Shown here one piece after another: positions 10,743-21,544 of a stretch of 64,000 nt of DNA. The number at the start of each line of letters is the position of its first letter. Position 1 is the first letter of the stretch. The notes under the pieces are model-generated. The model did no database searches, was not told the DNA's origin, and saw nothing but the letters and a program-made list of their open reading frames with translations. The stretch lies in the NCBI RefSeq assembly GCF_905163445.1, contig NC_053194.1, forward strand, positions 13,868,921 to 13,932,920. The letters are read 5' to 3'. The stretch is from Pararge aegeria (taxonomy: Eukaryota; Arthropoda; Insecta; Lepidoptera; Nymphalidae). Both the position numbers and the translations under genes were made by a program.

Positions 10743-11356
10743 CTGAAAAGATATCAGTATGTATAAAAAATTTAGGTTGATATTAATTAATATCTGCAGG
10801 TCAACGTTTACTTCGTTGACTTTAAACAGTATAACCGATTCACACTAAAAAGGATCTAAAGAATGAAAATAATGAAATTTTCTTTATTTTTTTTAAACAG
10901 GTTAATTATAACTAAGATCAGATTATTCATATATATAAAAAATTATTAAATATATACAAATAATCATAGTTTTTCAATAGAAAAAAGGCGGAAGTGAATT
11001 TGGTACTAAGAATAAAGTGGGATGGTCAGATACGACCGTTAGATAAAAAAGCGTGTCCACAGAATATATTCGGTTGTAATCACGCGTCACTATCACGCCC
11101 ATAGAAAAATGTAGTATAGTTACATGCAACTTAAAAATTAAAATTATTAAATATAACATAAACTCAACAGAATATTGTATTTTTATCAGGTAGCAAATAT
11201 TATTTTTATGCAAATTTAAATTTAAATTGATTTATAGTTTTCCGCAGAAAACCGACGGATAGTCAGAACCAACGATATAATTATTTACTTTGAAAAATTA
11301 TGTACAATATAAGAAAAATAATACCAATAATGTTAATACATAGTTTATTAACTTAC

Positions 11357-11480
11357 CTGGAGTACCAGGTATACTGTTATCCTCACCACTGCACTCTTCA
11401 TGAGTAAAATTCGTAATTTGTATATTTTTGCTACTTTCTTCCACAAGTGTTAACATAAGCGTTGATCGTCCTGTTTTCAT
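11357..11480 (-). pseudogene. Candidate first exon of the 9154-10742 pseudogene
   Basis: An ATG at 11480 opens 41 codons (MKTGRSTLMLTLVEESSKNI, then QITNFTHEECSGEDNSIPGT) and is followed by a strong donor, CCAG/gtaagt, ending at 11357. Joining it to the acceptor at 10743 would remove a 614-nt intron (10743-11356). The phase fits: the spliced frame passes through CHSPLPPGARKIL, meets one TAA, and then enters MNDIYEDVF in the same frame. A short first exon with this kind of start is what I recall for the family, but the link is inference. Confidence 0.5.
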
Positions 11481-11559
11481 TGTGGCACACCTTATAAAAT
11501 TGTATGTAGAAAACTAGGCCCTCATTAATTAAAAAACAGGTCAACTAAGGAAAACTGGG

Positions 11560-11810
11560 AAAATTGTTTAAGAAAATTGTAATCCGGTGCAACGCGTGGG
11601 CAAGTTCAAAGAAAAGTGGCGATTGCGCAGATCCGTCGGGAGCGGGAGGGTCGGCGGGAGATCCCCGCGCGACGTACAAAGACGAGTATACACAAGCGTT
11701 ATTTTACTACGGGCGCCTTTCAAATCCGTCAGTTTACCGACTGATTATTTCGGAAAACAAAATACATTTAATTTTTTTTTTGATGCAGTAATATTATTTC
11801 GATAATGTAG
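11560..11810. other. GC-rich island, unrecognised
   Basis: 11580-11700 is strikingly GC-rich against its surroundings ('cgggagcgggagggtcggcg', 'gagatccccgcgcgacg'). Two overlapping plus-strand open frames (75 and 72 codons) run through it, with no recognisable domain. It lies just upstream of the candidate first exon of the minus-strand pseudogene, so a promoter or 5' exon role for that gene is possible but unsupported. Confidence 0.35.
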
Positions 11811-12006
11811 AATCCAAATATGGTAAAAAGTGAATTTCATATTTTTTTCAAAACCGACATTATTCTACGACTATGACGATTTTGAAACAACAGAAAAACA
11901 AATAAATCAAATTTTGCTAACAACTTAATCTTGATATGTGCCAGAGTTGATTAGCATTTAAACAAATTTGCTAATTGCAAAAGCGATTTGATTCACAGCA
12001 CATTCA

Positions 12007-12053
12007 TACTATCCACCGGCACAATGTTCATGACATTTTGTCGGTGGGTAGTT
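12007..12053. repeat. Imperfect hairpin, about 19-bp arms
   Basis: 'actatccaccggcacaatg' and 'cattttgtcggtgggtagt' pair at 16 of 19 positions around a 7-bp centre. Confidence 0.75.
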
Positions 12054-12875
12054 TGATATAAATACTACTATACTATACTTTCGATAGACTTCGGTCTCGT
12101 ATGAGACTCGGACGATGCAAAAAAAACCTCATGGTTTCAGTCGATATCACTTGCAGTTTGTTCTTTGTGTTGTCTTCCCAATGAAAATATATTTAGCAAA
12201 TTAATTATTCCATAGTAAATCTACCACGTGTATCCATTTGATCAAATCAACTGAAACTAAATTTGAACCACATTTCAATATCAATTCCAGTTATTTATAA
12301 CTCAGTGATACCTAAAAGGCGTCCGGACAGGCATAAGCAAAAAAACTAATGAATATTACAAATGATTCAATTTGAAGCGACATTATTTTTTGTTGCTTCC
12401 CTCGAAGCGCGAATTCTTTAGGAGAAATCACTTCGGGTCTCTTTGTGTAATGACGGCCGTGGAACTCCGTCGTCGGTAATGAGAAGTGTTGAAGACTGGG
12501 TAATATTACTTTTAACAAAAGTTTTGCAAATTTTTATCGGCATTTCAAGAAACCGTTTGTTTTCCCACGATAAAAAGTTACCTATGTTTGCTCTCCGACT
12601 TTTTTACTAACTCTATGCCAAAAATCAAGTCTAAGTTAAATCTAAGTTAATCTTTTAGTTAATCAGAGTGTTTTGGATTACATTCATTAGTTATTGACAT
12701 TGGGTGTAAGACTGCATCAAAACTTATCACCAGTCTATCCATAGACTCTTATTTCACTTGTAGAGAAATTAAAAGAAAAAGAAAAAAATATTTACAATTA
12801 TTCGTTTTTAAATATCTAAAACAATTAATCTTTAAGAAATGATTTAAGCTCTACTAAATAATAATATAATTTTAA
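12054..12875. other. Unannotated stretch
   Basis: A decayed Helitron-like piece may lie near 12570-12660 ('cgataaaaagttacctatg', 'ctaactctatgccaaaaatc'). Nothing else was seen. Confidence 0.35.
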
Positions 12876-13020
12876 ATCCAAGACACGTAGCACGACGTAA
12901 TCCTGAGCAAGTGGGTCAGTGTGCCGAGAATCCCTTGTCAAATTAACGCGCACCTCTGTCTCCATGACAAACGGCGGACATAATAAAAACTTTCTCATGA
13001 ACGTGTTGTCCGAAATCCTA
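12876..13020 (+). repeat. Duplicated unit L, copy 1
   Basis: Shares 'atccaag', 'cgtaatcctgagcaag', 'gatccctt/gaatccctt', 'tcaaattaacgcgcacct', 'tgacaaacg' and 'taataaaaactttct' in order with 13818-13960. No reading frame is conserved between the copies. Family unknown. Confidence 0.7.
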
Positions 13021-13817
13021 TGAAACCCTGACTTATGAGTTTACGACGGTGAAAAGTTTTGTCATAACCATTGAATCGGCTAAGTGCGTATTGGACTTCC
13101 ACACGACGGTCTACGACCCAATTTGGAATATTAAACACCAAATAATATTTAAATAAAAAGTAGAATATTTCTTGGATGCAATGAATTTCTCTATGCAGTT
13201 TTTGTAAGAGAAGACAACTGTGAAGCCATGCATTAACAAAGGTTATTTTTTAATTTCTTGAGAACGCTATTCTATGTAGAACTAGGTATTTTTCCGGGAT
13301 AAAAAGTATCCTATCTACAAGATGCAATTTCAAGCTAAATTTCATCAATATCTGTGCAATAATTGACCCTAACATATAAGGTAAGAAATAAAAATACAAA
13401 CAGGCACACTTTCGCAATTATATGTTATATTGTATTAGCATGGATTCTATCAAACCACCTATCTAGCAGTACTTGCCGTGCAACTTCACCCACGTCTATT
13501 GCAAAATAAATTTATGACTCGATAAAAGAACATCTTTAAAGAAGAAGAGGCGTTTGTTTTCTATACTTTTAAAATTATGTTTTGATTTAAATTTTTTCCA
13601 GTAATAAACGGCAAAGCCTGTTCTGTTTCCAGTATTATCACTGCACCAATTTTCGTTAAAATTATGAAACAGCCATAATATTTCATTTAAAATTCGAGAA
13701 TTAATATAATTAGGGATCGGTAATATAATTTTGTGTTAGTTTAAGATGATCATGACATATGCCAACAATTGCTCTGTCAGTTTTGTAAAATTTATTTATT
13801 TCCTTACACAAAAACCG
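13021..13817. other. Unannotated stretch between the L copies
   Basis: 13290-13440 resembles decayed Helitron sequence ('ccgggataaaaagtatcct', 'ctaaatttcatcaatatctg'). Otherwise featureless. Confidence 0.35.
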
Positions 13818-13960
13818 TCATAAATCCAAGCGAAACACAAAGTAATCATGAACAAGCAAGTCAGTATTCCGGGGATCCCTTCTCAAATTAACGCGTACCT
13901 GGCTGACAAACGAGGGACGTAATAAAAACTTACTCGCGAGTGTGTTGGCAGAGTTTTTAT
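13818..13960 (+). repeat. Duplicated unit L, copy 2
   Basis: Same orientation as copy 1, about 940 bp away: 'tcatgaacaagcaagtcag', 'gggatcccttctcaaatt', 'aacgcgtacctggctgac', 'acgtaataaaaacttactcg'. The similarity may extend to about 13990. A 69-codon minus-strand open frame covers it (13818-14027) but copy 1 does not preserve that frame. Confidence 0.7.
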
Positions 13961-14282
13961 CAACGGTGACAGTTATGGAGTTCACGAGACTACAATTTCG
14001 CTGATGAAAAAGTACACATACCCACATTAAGCAGTTAAGGGAGATTTACTTGTATCTTATCATTACTTTTTTTTGTATCTCGAGTTATAATTTAAGTCTC
14101 TATTTGAGATTTTAATTTGGGTAATTGTATCGTCAGCTCTGAGAAGTAGTTTCTACTTGAGCCATCGCTTTCCAGATCCATTGTCAGATCCTGATAATGC
14201 CTTATCAATAACGGAACTGGCTTTGGTTTAGGAGACACATCGACTATAAGATGATCGTGCACAGTATTTTTCGTCAGATGTG
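13961..14282. other. Unannotated stretch
   Basis: Nothing recognised. Confidence 0.4.
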
Positions 14283-14488
14283 GCTTCGGCTGTGGCTACC
14301 AACCTACCGACAAACACGCTAAGCGATTCATCGTTTCAGTATGATGTCTCGTAAACCGATTGGGCATACTGCCATACCTCTAACAGGTGAGTTCGCTGCC
14401 ATGTCGTTCACCAGCATAGACCGCATCATCATTCATAGTAGGTCAGATTACAGGCAAGGGCTAATATGTAGTGGAATAATAAAATAAA
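14283..14488 (+). mobile_element. SINE family B, diverged, head missing
   Basis: 'ggctgtggctaccaacctac', 'cacgctaagcgattcatcg', 'ctctaacaggtgagttcgct' and 'caagggctaatatgtagtgg' follow the B order. Interior divergence is high, so it is an old copy. Confidence 0.75.
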
Positions 14489-15159
14489 AGACCGTCCAAT
14501 AACAAAATCTTGGACGATATTTTTACCTTAATTTTTATTTTCCGAAGGTTGGAGATTCTACAGCTCACTCGACGTAATTTCAGTTAAACCTCTTAGTAAA
14601 ATAAACAGTATTAATCTGTACAACGCTGTAAGTGAGTCTCAAGGAAAGAGCATTAAATAAAAAGTAAACTTGGCCATTTGCCAGTGAACATACTTCATGA
14701 TTTCTAGAGTTAGAAATTAAATTAAGATTTTGTAGAACTTCCAGGATAAGTGCAAGAAATACGATTTCGTGTAGCCTTTCGAGCTTATGTTGGGATTAAA
14801 GATTAATGGTTCTAAAAAAATTTTCAAGTGGTTAAGTAAAAGAAACACGAGGGTTTATTGAAAAACAATTTCAAAATTATATTTTATATATCTGAATGTA
14901 TATATGTATGTTGAGTTTTTAATACGATTTTTTTCTAATGCATTTGAAAAAGGGTATCGCGTTAGAAGGAATTTGTCCGTCATTAAAAAGAAGAATAATA
15001 TGAGTATAAATAAGTATGACGAATAATAAAATTTTCACATTTTTATCTACTTACTTAATGCTCTGGGAAAATGTGACGAATTGAAGGGCTCTAACGCAGA
15101 CATGTGTATAATTTATATTGAATTTTCGCGTTATGAATAAAACGAAAAAGGAGTAAGCA
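14489..15159. other. AT-rich stretch without recognised features
   Basis: Nothing coding and no known repeat recognised. Confidence 0.4.
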
Positions 15160-15620
15160 CTCTGGAGTCAAAAAATGGCATCGCCTAACCAGAACCGAAG
15201 TCGAGGGCTTTCAAGTAACAAAACCAAATTAGTGAGACACTCGTTGCCTCTCCGCAATTTTCATCTCATAGGCGAGTAGTAGAACAGTGTGGACGGAGCG
15301 GAGGTCCAGTTATATTAGTTCGTTGTTGAGGGAGCGAATACGATTTTATGATCCGTGAATATCGCTCAGGCATTTCTAGATGTTAGGATCGCGTTTTTAT
15401 TGTTATGTAAATGCGAGTTTCCCGTTAGTTGGGATTTCAAAAGGGACGATTAGAACGTCTGGTTTGGAAGGTTATGCACAATATAGGATTTCCCCCGTTA
15501 TTTGTAAGATGCCTTCGTTGCAGGGGGTTTCGGAATTTCTGGGTCCCCCTTCTTCGTGGATGACTTTTAAAGTTTGCGGGTATTGAATTATGATTTGTTC
15601 GGGCGATTGATTTTCACTGT
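15160..15620. other. GC-richer low-copy segment, function unknown
   Basis: Distinctly less AT-rich than the flanks, with no counterpart elsewhere in the window. It includes 'gtggacggagcggaggtcc', 'gttgttgagggagcgaatac' and a plus-strand open frame of 68 codons at 15380-15586 with no known domain. It could be a 5' non-coding exon, a promoter or a decayed repeat absent from the rest of the window. Confidence 0.3.
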
Positions 15621-16299
15621 TGTGTAAAAGCGTAGGGGGGAAAAGTATTTTATGGTAAAATTTAGGCCTGCAGTATTCCGATGAATATTACCGTTTCCAT
15701 TCTTTGTTTTGATAGGTAGAATTTCACTATTTCTTTTATTTATAGTCCTAGTAACAAGGCATTATTGCAAACGACAGTATTCTGATAATCTTTATCTTTA
15801 TCTAAGACTGCTAGTATTGGTTTAGACAAGGCATTAAATCAGAAAATGAAATATTTGACGATGCGATATGAATTTTGCTTATACATATAAACAAATTTAA
15901 TAACGTGATTAGGTTGAGGCTCGGAAGATTCTCTTAGTTTAAATACGAAGTTATTGCCTATGACAGCTGTTATGAATTCATTTTTATTAATATTGTGTAT
16001 GAGAAAGACGTGTGTTTAAAAGTGCACAGAGACCTTGTCAAAATAAGTTAATAAAAATAACACGCAAATTTTACGACCCTATTACAAAAGAAGGTCTAAC
16101 TTTCTAAACAGTTTTAGTTTCGTTTGAAGCTAAATTTTATCACCGATGACGTGACAGCCCAGAAGATAGCGTTATTTCCAGCATAATCTTGGCTACAAAA
16201 TTGAATAGCAAAATGAAAAATCCGTAACTTTTCGGCGTTTTTGTCAATACTAAATTAAAATTACAAGATATATTTAAAAACAAAAATTCAAAAATGTTT
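15621..16299. other. AT-rich stretch without recognised features
   Basis: Nothing recognised. Confidence 0.4.
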
Positions 16300-16870
16300 T
16301 ATTTATATAGACCTATCACAGGCACTTCTGAAGCATTCATACATATACAACGTGTTATCGAATTACGAAATAACGTTGATGGATGCATAAGTATATTTTA
16401 AAAGGAATCACCATGTAAAAATATTAAATCAAAAGAAGCATATTCATTTTTCCATACAATCTAATTCAAAACCTTTTAAGTTTTTACTTATGACAACCCT
16501 ATTGAAGATAAAAGACCGACACGCGCATATATACCTACGCTACGCGACGCGTTTCTATTAAAGCGACAGAAATCACATGATTTTAAATTTGCATGTGATG
16601 TTAGGGCTGTAAATGATTTCTAAAACTATGGCAGTGGTTTACTCACTATGAGGTTTTCGGTTTTACTGAAAGTCTCGGAGACAGTATAAAATGGACATCG
16701 AAAGCCTGTGAAGTTTTATATTGGTTTTCGTTTAAACGTTGTTCTTACCGTTATTGTGAGGTTATAATATCATTCGTTTAATTAAAACTGCAGGGTTCCA
16801 AAGACGCTCTGGTCTAAGTAGAGCCTACAACAAACTTAGCTGGGTTTTGTTTGCAATCACCATCTCAGAT
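16300..16870 (-). mobile_element. LINE 3' tail fragments, reversed and interrupted
   Basis: Two blocks of the LINE tail seen at 1-250 and 56285-56505, here reversed: 16305-16345 ('cctatcacaggcacttctga') and 16790-16870 ('gacgctctggtctaagtaga', 'acaacaaacttagctgggtt'). The material between, including repeat J, is inserted or rearranged. Confidence 0.6.
16495..16556 (+). repeat. Dispersed repeat J, copy 1
   Basis: 'ccctattgaagataaaagac' followed by 'cgcatatatacctacgct' and 'cgcgacgcg' is shared with 39150-39215 in the same orientation. Confidence 0.7.
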
Positions 16871-17617
16871 TTTTTTTGTCATAACCAGGAAAGAAACAAT
16901 CACCAAAATAAAAAATAAAAATGCCATAATAAAATAATCAAACTAACTGAACGGAAATGAGCACAGAAGCCCGCCGGTAACAAATGGAGCCGTCAAGGCA
17001 TCACATCCATGAGAACTATGAAATCGACTGATAAAATTTTATTGAATTTTCCCTCCAATATGACGGGCTGAGGCGTTATTGATGACGTGCCCGTGACGCG
17101 GCGCAAGTGAGATACGGCTTTTGCATTTTTATGACTTTAAAATAATGGCACATAATAAAAAGGAAATTATTCAACGGCTTTATTGAATATGAGATACAAT
17201 TACAGGAATGAGTGACATAATATTAAATTGGCTTGTAAAAAAATTCTAGACTTCTCGAAGACTTAGCCTTTTTTTACAATATTTAAATTATTACAGCTTT
17301 CGCTCGAATACGATTTCGCTTGAAGTGATGACAGTGGCTGAAAAACGAGACAAGCTGCTATTCTACAATTCTAAAATAATATACTCCAATTCTAAGGCAC
17401 TAACTTTAGGTTTTTACTAGGCACTTTTTATAGATATTTATTAGATAAACTTTATGTCATACCTTGTCTTTGCAAAATCAAATGTTAATTGTTTCGGAGT
17501 TTCACCTTCACCATCAGCTCCTTTGTATAGCCTAAAATGCTTCCCAACCATATACCAAAATGGTCAAAAAGAAATGGCAAACAAAATCACCACTCATGTT
17601 GAACTTATATACTTATA
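16871..17617. other. Unannotated stretch
   Basis: 17050-17130 is GC-richer ('tgacgtgcccgtgacgcggc') without a recognised feature. Confidence 0.35.
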
Positions 17618-17865
17618 CTAGCGGACCCGAGCGACTTCGTCCGCGAATGAGAACTTCAAAAAGTAGTCGTATGTTCACATGCTCTCAAAAAGGATATTTT
17701 TTGCAGTTTTTGCAACATTTCTCATTAATAATGGTAGCCATTGGTCTGAGCGTGATGTTATATAGCCTTAATTGATACTACCAATCCCAAAAAACAATCG
17801 AAATCGAAACAGCATTTTCTGAGATTAGCGCGTTCAACCAAACAAACAGAAAAGCTTGATAATAT
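17618..17865 (-). mobile_element. Short Helitron
   Basis: Left end 'actagcggacccgagcgact' followed by 'cgtccgcgaatgag' is the reversed 3' terminus. The interior has 'ttgcagtttttgcaacattt' and 'attggtctgagcgtgatgtt', and the far end 'gagattagcgcgttcaacca' followed by 'aaacaaacagaaaagcttga' is the 5' side. A sister with the same interior block lies at 62807-63042. The 71-codon frame inside is incidental. Confidence 0.75.
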
Positions 17866-18529
17866 TTCAACTATGCCTCTTAAAAGAAACACGTCAATCT
17901 AAAACTACGTTGCGCGGATTTTGAAAGACAAATGCGGAAAAAATAGCGATGCTATCCTGTAGGAGCTGTTTGCTTTTCCGGGATAAAAAGAAGCCTATGA
18001 GCTATTCCAGGACGGTATACATGCATGCGGTCGTTGTCCCATATGCCTTGCGACGTGCTGTTATCTGTGAAGAGTTATGTCTTTTATCTCCGACAATATT
18101 TATCAAATCTTCATTAAAATTAGACAATTCATGCTTAATGCTTAAGAAGAAGTACTAACTTCTTCTTCTTTGTACTAAAAAAGCACTACTATTATTAAAT
18201 CTAACGAATCGTTAAATCATTATATTATGTTATTAAATCTAATGAGTCGTTAAATGATAATATTGGCAATGTTGGTCTACCACAACTCTTATGATATTTA
18301 TAACATACTTTAAACTGTGTTCTTTGCTATAACTTTCAGATAAGGTGAACAAACTTCACTGTGTATGGTTTATTAATGAGTCTGGTAGTTAAGTTGTTGT
18401 TCTTTCAGAGAAAACTGAACTAAGTGTAGCTTTAGCAAGCGAACATAGATATTTTGTAACTGCGTTTAATAAGACACTTACCGTAATATACTGAAGAACT
18501 CAAGATGGCCGCCGCCACAAAATGGTGAA
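17866..18529. other. Unannotated stretch
   Basis: Contains a decayed Helitron-like phrase ('ccgggataaaaagaagccta', 17978-17997) and the tandem duplication below. 18500-18560 ('caagatggccgccgccacaa', 'tttcatattttttttcaact') looks like part of a dispersed repeat, with a weak echo near 11830. Confidence 0.35.
18195..18265. repeat. Imperfect tandem duplication, about 36-bp unit
   Basis: 'attaaatctaacgaatcgtt' and 'attaaatctaatgagtcgtt' begin two adjacent units that both continue 'aaat.at.at.at'. Confidence 0.8.
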
Positions 18530-18689
18530 TTTCATATTTTTTTTCAACTTCTTCAATATGGGTATCAAATGATAAGGGCTTGACTAGAAGAATAATATAC
18601 TATTTTAAACAATAGTAACTTTGTGGGACTCGGATTTAACTTTAAAATAAATAGTTGTTAAGACTTAGCGACAAATTGTAAAGTGAATA

Positions 18690-18835
18690 TCTCCTGAGGA
18701 TGCTACAGTGTCGAAGCGAAACATGCTTAGAGATAGAGAGTATATTGCCGAAGCTATGTTTGGTGTGGAGTATAAAGATTAAAGAAATTATAAATCATAG
18801 ATTCTCCTGCTTTTCGCGTAGTATAGCAAATTGAG
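18690..18835 (+). repeat. Dispersed repeat F, copy 1
   Basis: 'atctcctgaggatgctacag', 'ttgccgaagctatgtttggt', 'gtataaagattaaagaaatt', 'gattctcctgcttttcgcgt'. The same order occurs at 33390-33690, where 157 bp sits between 'gtgtgg' and the 'ag.ataaagatt' block. Confidence 0.75.
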
Positions 18836-18844
18836 CTTAATTTT

Positions 18845-18958
18845 CGTAAAAAAATATATATATATTATATATGTATATATTAATTATATATAAATATGCA
18901 CCCCTACCTCTTTTCTTAAGCTATGTTTTACGCATGTATTCATTCATTCATTCATTCA
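18845..18958. repeat. AT-dinucleotide tract and ATTC tetranucleotide tract
   Basis: An interrupted (TA)n stretch (18848-18893) is followed by an ATTC run at 18937-18958. Confidence 0.9.
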
Positions 18959-19277
18959 TAGATTTTAGTAATGCTTAGTTGTCAAAGATATTTACAATTG
19001 AGCAGCCGTTTTAGTCAGACTGTTAATTAAATAGGAATTCCATCACACTCCGCCACGTTTCAATGTGCACGGTACTTCCTAAGCTCGTACTTAGTTCTGA
19101 GCACCCTGATAGACTGAAAACTTTGCTTCTTGTGTCCTTACACTTAGGTACATATATAGAAGACAGCTTGGTTCCATTGTTTGTTTTCGAGTAACTTAAT
19201 TAAATGGTCTGTCCACATAAATTTCTCAACTCGTGGGCAGTATTCAGTCAAACAAAATCATTATCCGCATAATTAAT
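18959..19277. other. Unannotated stretch
   Basis: Nothing recognised. Confidence 0.4.
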
Positions 19278-19363
19278 TGATATGGTATACCCTAACAGGT
19301 TACCATCTCAGACTGCGTCATCACTTACTAGCAGGTGAGATGGCAGTCGAATAAAAAAAAAAA
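19278..19363 (+). mobile_element. SINE family B, 3' end
   Basis: 'accctaacaggttaccatct', 'cagactgcgtcatcacttac' and 'gcaggtgagatggcagtcga' plus a 13-A tail. Confidence 0.85.
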
Positions 19364-19377
19364 AATTTGGTCAACCA

Positions 19378-19478
19378 CTCTGACGCAGTAGTGAATCACA
19401 TTGGTATTTCAAGTCAGAGGTGCCACTTTCGATCCGTCACGGGTTTTTCTGGATTACGGCCGAGGCTACTTACCACCT
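19378..19478 (+). mobile_element. SINE family B, shortened copy with head
   Basis: Degenerate head 'tctgacgcagtagtgaatca' and B-box-like 'tttcgatccgtcacgg', then a jump to 'ggccgaggctacttaccacc'. The region between is deleted. Confidence 0.6.
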
Positions 19479-19487
19479 GTCGACCTC

Positions 19488-19778
19488 ACTGGCGCAACGG
19501 CGAGCACTGTGCATTTAAGCAGAGGATTCCGGGTTAAATTCCCGGCAGAGACAATTTGAGAATTTATAATTTCTGAATTTTCTCTGGTTGGGTCTGGTAG
19601 GCTTTGGCCGTGGCTAGTTACCGCCCTACCGACAACGACGTGCCGCTATGCGATTTAGTGTTCCGGTGCGGCGTAGAAGCCGATTAGGTGTATCACCACC
19701 ATACTCCCTAACAGATTATCATCAGTTACCACCAGGTGAGATTACAGTCAAGAGCTAATGTTTAGAATTAAAAAAAAA
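19488..19778 (+). mobile_element. SINE family B, near full length
   Basis: The tRNA-like head ('ctggcgcaacggcgagcact', B-box 'gggttaaattcccggcag') leads into 'aatttctgaattttctctgg', 'gtggctagttaccgccctac', 'gccgctatgcgatttagtgt', 'ccataactccctaacag'-like sequence and an A-rich end after 'caagagctaatg'. Transcription by RNA polymerase III from the internal A and B boxes is expected for such elements. A good reference copy for family B. Confidence 0.9.
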
Positions 19779-19784
19779 CCCCTA

Positions 19785-19875
19785 GCGATATAGATGTGCC
19801 ACCAAGCGATATCGCGCTTCAGCACGATGCCACGTAGAAACCGATTACAAAATGAAGTCGCGGACAACCGCTAGT
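19785..19875 (+). mobile_element. SINE B central fragment joined to a Helitron 3' end
   Basis: 19785-19847 holds 'gatgtgccaccaagcgatat' and 'gatgccacgtagaaaccgat' of family B. It runs directly into 'aatgaagtcgcggacaaccg' and CTAGT (ending about 19874), a Helitron 3' terminus. Confidence 0.65.
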
Positions 19876-20109
19876 GACATAATAGATGTGACAGTGCTGT
19901 GTCCTCCTTCACGCAGCAACAACGTGATCGATCTGGTTGGTGTGATTTCTGCACAGGTATACTTTAAGTTCCTGTGAGTGTCATTGAATACTTTTATATA
20001 GCGTCTAAGTAGCATTTTAAGTCGCGTTTTAGTTTATATCGTTCTGAAATTGCATCGGTCATGCAAGTTCAGGAGTGGGTAACTAGATGAGTCTTCGAGT
20101 GATGCCGGT

Positions 20110-20319
20110 TCATCATATCAACCCATTACTGGCCCACTACGGAGGCACTGGTCTCCTCCCATAATGAGAAGGGGTTAAGCCCGTAGTCCACCACACTGAC
20201 CCAGTGCGGATTGGTGGACTCAACACACCTTTGAGAACATTATGTAGAACTCTCAGGCATGCAGGTTTCCTCTAGATGTTTTCCTTCACCGTTGAAGCAA
20301 GTGATATTTGAATTACTTG
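20110..20319 (-). mobile_element. SINE family C, head missing
   Basis: Reversed C: 'catcatatcaacccattact', 'ctcctcccataatgagaagg', 'cagtgcggattggtggactc', 'ctctcaggcatgcaggtttc', 'ccttcaccgttgaagcaagt'. It breaks off at 'gaattac', where a Helitron-5'-like 'ttgtttgtttgtttgtcctt' begins. Confidence 0.85.
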
Positions 20320-20813
20320 TTTGTTTGTTTGTCCTTCCTTCACGCCCTAATTAAGTAACTTATAAACTCTAAACTCTATGGGAGGAGAAACCTGTACCCA
20401 CCGCTGGAATTAAGTAAGCTAACGATGATGATCTCCAGATTTATCAAGTACCTTAAACATTTTGACTTATTAGGGTACCTTACTTAGTCTCGAAAGTTAC
20501 AATACAGGCTTATATCATTTGTATCCCGCATACAATATTAGAACAACAGCAATTACGCGGGGTTAACCCCATAATGACCCATTTGTATGCAAATTCAACT
20601 ATATCAAGATAATTTAATGGATCATATTTCTTTAGACGTAATCTCCGCAGCGTAATACGTTTTGGGTTAAGTGTCTTTGGACGGCCAACTTTTTTAACGC
20701 TTAGGCCGCCTTTTCTCTAGATTTCTGTAACGTAACAGGGCGTGAGGATGCAAAGGAACGACTCCTTCGAAAACACTTTATGTCACCTTAATTTTTCTTT
20801 TTTGTTTTATTAT
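20320..20813. other. Unannotated stretch starting with Helitron-like sequence
   Basis: 20320-20350 ('ccttccttcacgccctaatt', 'aagtaact') is Helitron-5'-like. The remainder, including the GC-richer 20680-20760, was not recognised. Confidence 0.35.
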
Positions 20814-21058
20814 CTAGCGCAGCTTCGTCCGCGATTGAACTTCAGTACTGAACGTAAGAAAGTAGCAACATGTTGATATTTTTTGACAAACAAAAGAAAA
20901 AACTTGTATTTTTACTCGTTTATGTTTTAATAGGAAAGTGTCTTATGTTACTTCTAATACGTACAAGAATATGTGTACACAGTTACAAGACGATCGGTAG
21001 AGTAGTTTTTGCGTTAAAGCGTAACAAACATAACTACATTCACATTTATAATAGTAAG
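20814..21058 (-). mobile_element. Short Helitron, complete-looking
   Basis: Left end 'tctagcgcagcttcgtccgc' is the reversed CTAG terminus. The right end, read on the minus strand, is TCTTACTATTATAAATGTGA, followed by 'gtttgttacgctttaacgca' and 'aaaaactactctaccgatcg'. About 245 bp. The 90-codon frame at 20870-21142 is internal read-through, not a gene. Confidence 0.75.
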
Positions 21059-21334
21059 ATTGTATGGTTACTATTTACCTATAGTGGCTATCTATCACTT
21101 TCATGTACTACTATAAGTTGTGAATCAACTTTGATTTTTTAACTTGCATGACCGGATTCAATTACATAACGTTGTGAGCCAAAACGCGTCCTAAAATACT
21201 GGGAGGTCACTATAGCCTAGTATTTTATATAGTAGCCCATGATAATTCAAGGTACTTTAACTATGCCTATGCAAAAATCACATCAACCCGATGAAAGACA
21301 CACACTTTTATTAATATTAATTATACTATTTGAT

Positions 21335-21537
21335 GGCCGATTAGCGCAGTGGGCAGCGACCCTGCTTTCAGAGTCCAAGGCTGTGGGTACGATTCCCACA
21401 ACTGGAAAATGTTTGTGTGATGAACATTAATGTTTTTCAGTTCATCGCACACTGGTATATTATTCCTACAAATATTAATAGTCATCTTAGTAACCATAAC
21501 ACAGGCTATGCTTACTTGGGGCTACATGAAGGGACCA
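21335..21537 (+). mobile_element. SINE family A
   Basis: Head 'ggccgattagcgcagtgggc', B-box 'gtacgattcccacaactgg', body 'aaaatgtttgtgtgatgaac', end 'gcttacttggggctacatg'. The A-family head resembles a tRNA with A and B boxes. The tail end is replaced by the reversed SINE B that follows. Confidence 0.9.
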
Positions 21538-21544
21538 AATTTTT

